A DNA stretch of 13,826 nt, from contig DIJY01000013.1 of assembly GCA_002421405.1 (NCBI GenBank), positions 1 to 13,826 on the forward strand, in the 5' to 3' direction. Below are positions 1 to 5,703 of the stretch, in pieces. The stretch's first letter is position 1. Every line of letters begins with the position of its first letter. Under the pieces are notes generated by a model. The model saw nothing but the letters and a program-made list of their open reading frames with translations. It made no database searches and had not been told where the DNA came from. This stretch comes from Caryophanales bacterium UBA5632. Lineage in GTDB: Bacteria > Bacillota_I > Bacilli_A > Izemoplasmatales > Hujiaoplasmataceae. The translations under genes and the position numbers were made by a program.

Positions 1-1
1 A

Positions 2-421
2 ATCCTACAGCTTCAGACCAACGACACTATTCAAAAGAGACGCAATGTCATTCTCTTAGGTGCGACCGGCTCCGGTAAGAGTTATCTTCGACGAGCTTAT
101 CAACGCTTCATCCAACCCGATGTCCTGATCATTGATGACTTCTTGATTTACAATCTCAACGAGCAAGAGATCATCGATATCTTCAAGATCATGGAGTATC
201 GACATAACCGTAATTCAACCATTTTCTGTTCACAATATGATCCTGTGGAGTGGCATCGAAGACTCGGCGCAGATCCTTTGGCAGAATCCATCATCGATCG
301 CATCATCTCAAACTCGTATAAAATGATTCTCGCAGGAGACTCCTTGCGTTCGTTTAAAAGAGTGCCATTTCCATTCAACTGGATCTGGCACTTTTCGAGC
401 GAAATGCGTGGCACAATCTGA
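2..421 (+). CDS. istB: IstB-like AAA+ ATPase of IS21, 5' partial and internally deleted
   Basis: IstB is the ATP-binding helper of the IstA transposase; it loads on target DNA and promotes insertion. The visible frame (139 codons) enters from the left edge. It has Walker A GATGSGKS at visible residues 20-27, Walker B VLIIDDF at 41-47, and a sensor-1-like STIFCSQYD segment further on, followed by a conserved-looking C-terminal part with ADPLAESIIDRI. In IstB/DnaC ATPases about 50-60 residues separate Walker A from Walker B; here only 13 do, so roughly 40 residues are missing in frame. The C terminus does not stop after the usual GDSLR-type ending but reads through into the first terminal repeat (VPFPFNWIWHFSSE...). 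ATPase function is therefore doubtful even though the frame is open. Identification as IstB is firm; activity is unlikely. Confidence 0.82.
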   Translation: MLQLQTNDTIQKRRNVILLGATGSGKSYLRRAYQRFIQPDVLIIDDFLIYNLNEQEIIDIFKIMEYRHNRNSTIFCSQYDPVEWHRRLGADPLAESIIDRIISNSYKMILAGDSLRSFKRVPFPFNWIWHFSSEMRGTI

Positions 422-469
422 CCGAAATGACTGGCACTTTTCGAGCGAAACGTGTGGCACAAAAGTGCC
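386..469 (+). repeat. Tandem IS21 right-end repeats
   Basis: Two 29-bp direct repeats, 386-414 and 432-460, share 27 of 29 bases and start 46 bp apart. Both begin TGGCACTTTTCGAGCGAAA and end GTGGCAC. The second is followed by a GGCAC-AAAA-GTGCC hairpin (456-460 / 465-469). Multiple terminal repeats of this kind are binding sites for the IstA transposase in IS21-family elements. Related copies occur on the opposite strand at 10780-10843. Confidence 0.8.
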
Positions 470-527
470 GACGTAATCATTTGAGATCATCGTTTTCGTT
501 TGCTCTACAAAATAAATAGAATATCAA

Positions 528-784
528 TTACATTGACAGAATGGCTACCCAACCTAAAATGTATAGATTAAAAAATCCCATCTTAGCAATATAAAATACA
601 GTAATTACTACTTCTGAAACAGCAGGAGAGAAAAATGATATTATTGCCTAGGTAAAACCATACATTTGATAGAGTATCCAACTGCCATATGCATACCAAA
701 TAAATATAAATATAAGCACTACAAAAAACATTAATGATCCCAGCATGAATGATAGATTCTTTACAATATCTCAAATTCTTTCAT
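528..784 (-). pseudogene. Broken gene for a small two-helix membrane protein
   Basis: Read on the minus strand from an ATG at 784-782, the frame gives MKEFEIL and then a stop. A one-base shift there restores a long hydrophobic reading (DIVKNLSFMLGSLMFFVV..., then WYAYGSWILYQMYGF). It runs into an in-frame TAG at 650-648 and resumes (AIISFFSPAVSEVV, FFNLYILGWVAILSM) to a TAA at 530-528. Repaired, it would be about 85 residues with one strong N-terminal membrane segment, a short central amphipathic stretch and a second hydrophobic C-terminal segment. The residue pattern (membrane segment, then WYAYGSW and FFNLY) looks like a real small membrane protein, but I cannot name the family. The other frame open in this stretch is Cys-rich nonsense. 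There is no good ribosome-binding site before the ATG. Decay fits its position between the IS21 end and the mannoside operon. Confidence 0.5.
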
Positions 785-1064
785 AGTCGTTAATTTCTAA
801 ATCAAACATACTCTCACATGGTTCAATGGAACAATCCAAATCCTTCCGTCAAACGTTTTTGAATTCTACGTAATTTCCCTTTATGCATGCAATCGAATAA
901 TAGCTATACCGAGCTATGGAATACATATCTATAAACTTGAATTTTGTGTGAACAATGGCGGAATGTTCACGAAACTACGAGAAACGACACTGATTAAATC
1001 CGTTACATTTAAACCACTGATTTAGACAATAAATAGAGATTTAAAAATATAATCCTTAGTGAAA
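785..1064. other. Intergenic tail of the mannoside operon; no gene seen
   Basis: I see no convincing coding frame here. It holds two inverted repeats: ATAGCT/AGCTAT at 900-905 / 912-917 and GTGAACA/TGTTCAC at 948-954 / 964-970 (7-bp perfect stem, 9-nt loop). The second lies about 95 bp past the manA stop, but neither is followed by a T-run on either strand, so I do not call a classical intrinsic terminator. The operon's terminator may be one of these or may be missing. Confidence 0.5.
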
Positions 1065-2009
1065 CTACAAACACACCAGCACAAACTCACAGTAGCCACT
1101 TATTTGAATCTCTGAATTTTGAGCAGGAACAAAAATCGTGTCACCTTTTTTGTATTCTGTTACCAATTCTTGATATGTGAGATTAGTAGTCCCCTCGATT
1201 ATTAAAATTGACAAGAAAGATTTTTCGGTAATGTTGATAATTACACTTGAATTCACAGAATATTTATATACCTTGAAATAATCACAATCAACGAGTAAAT
1301 TGCTTTCATAACGAGCGTTTTTATTAATCGGTAATTGCTTTATACTTTCTTTCGTATGCACATTGAAATTCAAGACTTCAATTGCATCCTTGATATGTAG
1401 CTCTCTTCTAAACCCATATTGATCAACACGATCATAATCATATAATCTATATGTAAGATTTGATGATTGCTGTACCTCAATTATAACTACACCACGGCAA
1501 ATTGCATGTACAGTACCTGGTTCAACAAAGAAGACATCTCCTTTTTTTACTCGAATTTTATTCAGAACCTGAACTATTGAACCATCATCAATGGACTGTA
1601 ATAATCCTTTTTCATCTATAATTTGATTAAATCCCAAGTAAATGTAGGCATCCTTTTCATTTTCAAGAACTAACCACATTTCGGTCTTACCATTTTTATA
1701 GCCTTTGGATTTCGCATATGAATCACCAGGATGTACCTGAACAGATAAATTCTGATTCGCATCTATAAGTTTAATTAAAATTGGCAAATCTTGCCCCTGG
1801 CAATTTGTTCCAAGAACTTCAGGATATTTCAAAATGAATTCAGATAACTTAACATCACCAATAATAGATTCACCTTCAGAATGTGCTGAAAGCTCCCAAC
1901 TTTCAGCAACCATTTTGTAACTTGCATCCTTATTGTATTCGGTAATTAATTTCCGTCCTCCCCATAAGTAGTCTTTAAAGAATGGCTTTAATTTTTCTGG
2001 TTTTTTCAT
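1065..2009 (-). CDS. manA: Mannose-6-phosphate isomerase, class I
   Basis: ManA (EC 5.3.1.8) interconverts mannose-6-phosphate and fructose-6-phosphate in the cytosol, feeding mannose units into glycolysis. The 314-residue protein has the usual length of the short Bacillota type. The metal-binding set of this cupin enzyme is intact: QVHPGD (Q91, H93), GKTEMW (E110) and VEPGTVHAI (H168). The catalytic-arginine region IEVQQSSNLTYRLYDYDR (R194) follows. The N-terminal PFFKDYLWGGRKL is a family signature. It is the last gene of the operon, starting only 2 nt after the stop of the preceding gene, so translation is probably coupled; no strong ribosome-binding site of its own is visible. In context it processes mannose-6-phosphate released by the operon's alpha-mannosidase. 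This is the canonical isomerase of the two in the operon. Confidence 0.95.
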   Translation of the reverse strand: MKKPEKLKPFFKDYLWGGRKLITEYNKDASYKMVAESWELSAHSEGESIIGDVKLSEFILKYPEVLGTNCQGQDLPILIKLIDANQNLSVQVHPGDSYAKSKGYKNGKTEMWLVLENEKDAYIYLGFNQIIDEKGLLQSIDDGSIVQVLNKIRVKKGDVFFVEPGTVHAICRGVVIIEVQQSSNLTYRLYDYDRVDQYGFRRELHIKDAIEVLNFNVHTKESIKQLPINKNARYESNLLVDCDYFKVYKYSVNSSVIINITEKSFLSILIIEGTTNLTYQELVTEYKKGDTIFVPAQNSEIQISGYCEFVLVCL

Positions 2010-2011
2010 AA

Positions 2012-3742
2012 TTAAACTGACTTTCTCACAAAAGCGCGTATAATCGCTATTTCTTGGCCCAGAGATTCCCCATAGGGCTCAATTGTATATGATTTTACAC
2101 AAGCCGGTACTATGAAAGTCTCCGCATAATTAATATGAAACGGCTCAAAACTTGAATCTATACTCGTAACTAGCGCTTCAATCCCTTCAACTAAATTGAG
2201 CATATTAAAATTATTTTCTGTATCAATTGTTATATTTTTTTTAATCCAATATCTCCTAGTTTCAATAAACTCAAAGGCATGTAAACCCGTTCGCTCTTCT
2301 TTGTAATCTTCATCCTCGTAAAGTAATTCTATTCGATTTACAAGCTGATTAGCTACCCAGGTTGTTCTTCTATCCCATTGAATTACTTTTGAACCGTGCT
2401 CTAAATGTACAGGTCTCGGCTTACCATCAAGTCCATTCCTTGACCAGTCCCATAACTTGAACGTAAAAATATACGGTGTCGCACTTATTTCCAATACCAT
2501 AGCATTGGTACCTGAACAATGAATCGTACCTGCAGGAATCAAAAAATGATCGTGTTTCTTTGCAGGAAATGCGTTAATATATTTATCGACATTGAATGTT
2601 TCATTTCCATTCTCAGCTCTTTTTAAACTTTCCTTTACTTCTTCTGCATTTATATTTTCTTTTAGCCCAAGATAGACTACAGCGTCTTTTTTCGAATCGA
2701 GAATATAATAGCTCTCATCTTGAGTATAGCTCATTCCAAATTCTCTTTTAATATAATCCACCAGTGGATGAACTTGTAAGCTTAAATTCTGACCATTCAT
2801 CGTATCAAGAAAATCGAATCGTATAGGAAATTCAGCTCCAAATCGATAGTATACAATATCGCCAAGAAGATCTCTAGGATAGAATAAAATTAAATTCATG
2901 CTTGGGATTTCTAGAAATTCATCACTTATCTCGTAAATCAAACTATTTTCTTCAGGTACACCATCGAACGCCCATGCATAATTTACTTTCGATTTATCCA
3001 GTCCAAATTTTTCTTTCATCCATTGTCCACCCCAAACACCTGGATCAAAGTATGGAACAGTTCTGAAGGGTCTATTAACTGTTGATTTTAAACAGAAATC
3101 TAGTGTTTCCCATGAAATCATTTTGAGTTCATCGTCATTATTACAATCTACGTAAAAATCAATATCGTTTTTTAATCTCAATTTTAATTTATCAGCAATT
3201 CTCCATTCAATGAAATAGCCGCGCTTGAATTTTATCAAAATATCTTCGTTATAATTTGTGCATCTATAATTCGGCATACCATTTCTATAGCGACGTTGAA
3301 TTTCCCATCTTGAAATATCAAAATAAACAACAATATCAGCATTAGTAACTAAACTAGCACCTAGTCCATAAATGACTTTTACTCCCACAGTCTTTTCAAT
3401 AGAATTTCTTACTATCTGCAGGCTATTATCATCAATTAAGTCTTCCACATCACCATAATACATTTTCCCAAAGACTCGATCATTTGTAAGATTGTATTTA
3501 AACTGCTCATTTAATGTTGACTCATCTTTTAAAAAATCAAATGTATGGATGATAATTTCTGGCGAAATTCCCTTTGCTAACTCTAAAACTTTTTCTTCAT
3601 TTACCCCTGGATAACATTCAAATGCAACCACACTATTATCTTTTGTTAAATATGTATTTATTTTGTCAACTATTTTTGATGTCCCAACAGCGATACTTCT
3701 TCCGTTAACTTTTATTGTAGGATTTTGATTGTAATGACTCAT
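2012..3742 (-). CDS. Large class I phosphomannose-isomerase-like protein with N-terminal kinase-like domain
   Basis: This 576-residue protein is a two-part fusion. The C-terminal ~350 residues are a class I phosphomannose isomerase: VPYFDPGVWGGQWM (start of the domain, near residue 230), LSLQVHP (Q323, H325), QDESYY (E343), IPAGTIHCSG (H408) and FKLWDWSRNG (R435) supply the metal ligands and the catalytic arginine. The N-terminal ~200 residues resemble a uridine-kinase/phosphoribulokinase fold, with a late DIVVYFDISRWEIQRRYRNG helix, but the expected P-loop is replaced by FECYPGVNEEKV (about 41-52), so nucleotide binding is doubtful. The ATG at 3742 is chosen over one 14 codons upstream because AAAAGGAGGTC lies 4 nt before it and the upstream start falls inside a hairpin. 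It is fifth in the operon and nearly touches manA. It may be an isomerase for a related phospho-sugar or a regulator of the pathway; that is inference. Confidence 0.85.
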   Translation of the reverse strand: MSHYNQNPTIKVNGRSIAVGTSKIVDKINTYLTKDNSVVAFECYPGVNEEKVLELAKGISPEIIIHTFDFLKDESTLNEQFKYNLTNDRVFGKMYYGDVEDLIDDNSLQIVRNSIEKTVGVKVIYGLGASLVTNADIVVYFDISRWEIQRRYRNGMPNYRCTNYNEDILIKFKRGYFIEWRIADKLKLRLKNDIDFYVDCNNDDELKMISWETLDFCLKSTVNRPFRTVPYFDPGVWGGQWMKEKFGLDKSKVNYAWAFDGVPEENSLIYEISDEFLEIPSMNLILFYPRDLLGDIVYYRFGAEFPIRFDFLDTMNGQNLSLQVHPLVDYIKREFGMSYTQDESYYILDSKKDAVVYLGLKENINAEEVKESLKRAENGNETFNVDKYINAFPAKKHDHFLIPAGTIHCSGTNAMVLEISATPYIFTFKLWDWSRNGLDGKPRPVHLEHGSKVIQWDRRTTWVANQLVNRIELLYEDEDYKEERTGLHAFEFIETRRYWIKKNITIDTENNFNMLNLVEGIEALVTSIDSSFEPFHINYAETFIVPACVKSYTIEPYGESLGQEIAIIRAFVRKSV

Positions 3743-3744
3743 AT

Positions 3745-3755
3745 GACCTCCTTTT
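3745..3755 (-). promoter_or_regulatory. Ribosome-binding site fixing the start of the large isomerase gene
   Basis: On the minus strand AAAAGGAGGTC is a near-perfect Shine-Dalgarno sequence, 4 nt from the ATG at 3742-3740. It is the strongest such site in the operon and decides against the upstream in-frame ATG at 3784. It gives the isomerase genes their own strong translation signal after an 81-bp intercistronic gap. Confidence 0.8.
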
Positions 3756-3773
3756 AATTTTAATTGATATGAA

Positions 3774-3799
3774 AACTGTGGCACAGCTTGTCCACAGTT
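3774..3799 (-). repeat. Intercistronic hairpin between EIIA and the isomerase gene
   Basis: Perfect 8-bp inverted repeat AACTGTGG / CCACAGTT with a 10-nt loop, lying in the only sizeable gap (81 bp) between the EIIA and isomerase genes. In the transcribed (minus) direction it is followed by only a short TTTT, so it could be a leaky terminator, an mRNA-processing or stability element, or neither. It would separate PTS/mannosidase expression from isomerase expression. Confidence 0.5.
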
Positions 3800-3823
3800 C
3801 AGAATAAATTTAACGAAAGCTAA

Positions 3824-4282
3824 TTAAACACCATTGATCATTTCTTCATTTATGAAAGCCAATTCTCGAATAGCATCATCTTTTGAATTTATATTTTGAA
3901 GTGCTGTTCTGAATTCATCTACCATAAGTTTTCGAGCAAGTTTTGATAAGATCTTTAAATGGATATTATCCACATTTTCGTAAGGAACTGCTATTCCAAA
4001 AATCAACTTAACATCATCTCCATTCCATTTTATCGCTTTCTTAAGTTTAATAAAAACGATTGATGAATCCTTTACTTGATGAGACTGTGTATGGGGAATC
4101 GCAATACCAAATCCCATAGATGTCGATGCCTCAATTTCTCTCTCTAACAAATCACTTTTGAATAATTCTTTACTGAGTATACGGTTATCTTTATGTAATA
4201 ATTCTGTGATCGTATGCATTACTTGCTCTTTTGTTCGATCGTTTGAATCCAGTAAGATAATATTGGTGTCAATTAGTCTCAT
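3824..4282 (-). CDS. PTS EIIA component, fructose/mannitol (EIIA-2) family
   Basis: EIIA takes phosphate from HPr on a histidine and passes it to EIIB. At 152 residues this is a single-domain, soluble EIIA-2. The phosphorylation site is H64 in GFGIAIPHTQSH. The helix around FKSDLLEREIEASTSMG and the C-terminal helix (HLKILSKLARKLMVDEFRTAL) match the family. It starts 6 nt after the EIIC stop codon, with only a weak ribosome-binding site, so it is probably translationally coupled. EIIA, EIIB and EIIC are encoded as three separate proteins here, the split arrangement seen in many Bacillota fructose-family systems; E. coli MngA carries all three domains in one chain. Substrate cannot be read from EIIA itself. 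Confidence 0.93.
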   Translation of the reverse strand: MRLIDTNIILLDSNDRTKEQVMHTITELLHKDNRILSKELFKSDLLEREIEASTSMGFGIAIPHTQSHQVKDSSIVFIKLKKAIKWNGDDVKLIFGIAVPYENVDNIHLKILSKLARKLMVDEFRTALQNINSKDDAIRELAFINEEMINGV

Positions 4283-4288
4283 AAAATC

Positions 4289-5329
4289 TTACATCACTTC
4301 ATCAGGATCTTTTCGCGTGAACAAGTAAATCATAGCGACAGCTACAGTTGTACCTATCGCAAAGCTTAAGAGATAAGCAGGTATGTTACTAACCAGTGGT
4401 AAAGTTTCCAACCCACCAATAGGCGCAGATAACGTAACACCAAAGAATGCAGTGATTGCTCCAGTTAATGCAGCGCCAACTACTAATGAGGGTAGAATTT
4501 GTTTTGGTTTTGCAATAACATAAGGAATTGCACCTTCAACAAAGAAGCTAAGCCCCATGATATAAGCAGCCGTTTTTGCATTTCGTAAAGATTCACTAAA
4601 CTTTTTCGGAAATAAAGTTGCTGCAACTGCACAACTTGTACTTACAACCATTGCACTAGATCCACATGCTGCCATGATGACACTTGGTACTTGAGCGCCA
4701 CTTGCTGCTGTTAAAGTTGCTACTGAGAAAAAGTATGCAGTCTTGTTAATAGGTCCACCCAAATCTAAAGCTAACATTGCTCCGATGATTGCACCTAAAA
4801 TTACTACGTTGGTACCACTCATGCTTTGCAGAAACCCAGTCAAACCTGCATTGACTGGTTGTACAATTGCATTTACAACAATCATAGAAAGAGCTGCTGC
4901 TCCTAATCCAACAATTGGGAATATCAATAGAGTTTTAATACCTTCCAGTGATCTTGGAAAACTAGAAGTAATCTTCTTCAACCCTAAAATAATATACCCG
5001 CTCAAGAAGCCGGCAGCAATTGCTCCAAGAAATCCTGATCCACCATCTCTTGCAAGAACTCCAGTAACAATCCCTAATAGAATACCTGGACGGTCTGCAA
5101 TCGAGAACGCAATATATCCAGCTAGCATTGGGAACATAAATCCCATAGCAATACCACCAATGTTTAACAGCCAAGCAGACAGTGCTGTACTTGAGCCAAA
5201 AGTAGCTGTACCAGAATTCCCTACATCAAGTAAAAATGCAAACGCCAACATAATCCCACCCGCAATAACAAATGGTAAGAAGTATGAAACACCTGACATC
5301 AAATGATTATAGATCTTCTTTGTATTCAT
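4289..5329 (-). CDS. PTS EIIC permease, fructose family (probable mannoside transporter)
   Basis: EIIC is the membrane channel that binds the sugar and moves it inward while EIIB phosphorylates it. The 346-residue protein is almost entirely hydrophobic helices, beginning with an amphipathic MNTKKIYNHLMSGVSYFLPF. It carries the fructose-family signatures LGGPINKTAYFF (190-201) and FFVEGAIPYV (262-271). The length is normal for a stand-alone EIIC of this family. The start at 5329 has AGGAG 6 nt upstream; an overlapping ATG at 5333 is out of frame and closes after eight codons. The gene is 9 nt from EIIB and 6 nt from EIIA. The neighbouring GH38 mannosidase suggests a mannosyl-glycoside such as mannosylglycerate as substrate; this is inference from context, not from residues in EIIC. 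Confidence 0.93.
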   Translation of the reverse strand: MNTKKIYNHLMSGVSYFLPFVIAGGIMLAFAFLLDVGNSGTATFGSSTALSAWLLNIGGIAMGFMFPMLAGYIAFSIADRPGILLGIVTGVLARDGGSGFLGAIAAGFLSGYIILGLKKITSSFPRSLEGIKTLLIFPIVGLGAAALSMIVVNAIVQPVNAGLTGFLQSMSGTNVVILGAIIGAMLALDLGGPINKTAYFFSVATLTAASGAQVPSVIMAACGSSAMVVSTSCAVAATLFPKKFSESLRNAKTAAYIMGLSFFVEGAIPYVIAKPKQILPSLVVGAALTGAITAFFGVTLSAPIGGLETLPLVSNIPAYLLSFAIGTTVAVAMIYLFTRKDPDEVM

Positions 5330-5338
5330 TCATTTCTC

Positions 5339-5656
5339 CTAGAACTTTTTGAGTTCATCTTTCTCAATTTTCTTGAATATATCTTCTACTTTTCTAATCG
5401 CATCCGAAACAGAGCATTCCAATAATGGCTTCCCTCTAAATCTCTCCATTTCAACTTTCGTATCAGCTGCAATTATCACAAAATCCGCTTCATTAATGTC
5501 TTGCTCAGTGAGTCTATTCTCAACACCTGCTGAACCATTTGTTTCAATTTTCACATTAAATCCAAGTTTTTTTGCAAATCTTTCTAAGCTTTCTGCAGCC
5601 ATATACGTGTGTGCAATCCCTGCAGGGCATGCACATACTCCAATCACTTTTTTCAT
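5339..5656 (-). CDS. PTS EIIB component, fructose family
   Basis: EIIB carries the phosphoryl group on a cysteine and transfers it to the incoming sugar at EIIC. The 105-residue protein has the family N terminus VIGVCACPAGIAHTYMAAE, with the phosphorylatable cysteine C10 in CPAGIAHT. Alternating strands and helices follow (KIETNGSAGVENRL, DFVIIAADTKVEMERFRGK), as in fructose EIIB domains. A good ribosome-binding site (AAGGAGAC) precedes the ATG. It is the second gene of the operon, 47 nt after the mannosidase stop and 9 nt before EIIC. Confidence 0.94.
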   Translation of the reverse strand: MKKVIGVCACPAGIAHTYMAAESLERFAKKLGFNVKIETNGSAGVENRLTEQDINEADFVIIAADTKVEMERFRGKPLLECSVSDAIRKVEDIFKKIEKDELKKF

Positions 5657-5703
5657 CTTTTGTCTCCTTTTTAATTTACAAAATGATATCTCAACTCAAG
5701 TTT

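Larger units (their letters stand above)
1..475 (+). mobile_element. IS21-family insertion sequence, 3' part with right end
   Basis: This is the distal part of an IS21-family element: the 3' portion of an istB gene followed by tandem terminal repeats typical of this family. The left end and istA lie outside the window. The right boundary is uncertain, near 470-475, just after a small hairpin (456-469). Base composition is visibly more GC-rich than the DNA to its right. The istB frame has an internal deletion, so this copy is probably not autonomous. Element identity rests on motifs and on the repeats; I could not define the target duplication. Confidence 0.8.

Noticed and set aside
648..650. 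In-frame TAG read as a recoded (readthrough) codon
   Set aside because: A frameshift near the start of the same gene makes ordinary decay the simpler explanation; no recoding signal is visible.
583..774. 63-codon minus-strand frame rich in Cys, Tyr and Ile
   Set aside because: It overlaps the membrane-protein pseudogene in another frame, and the pseudogene frame has far more protein-like composition.
948..970. Hairpin after manA as an intrinsic terminator
   Set aside because: The stem is only 7 bp and no T-run follows on either strand.
3740..3784. Earlier ATG at 3784 as start of the large isomerase
   Set aside because: It lies inside a hairpin loop with no ribosome-binding site, while the ATG at 3742 has an excellent one.
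4743..5306. 187-codon plus-strand open frame
   Set aside because: It is antisense to the EIIC gene; Pro/Ile/Ala-rich composition is the usual complement of a hydrophobic permease frame.
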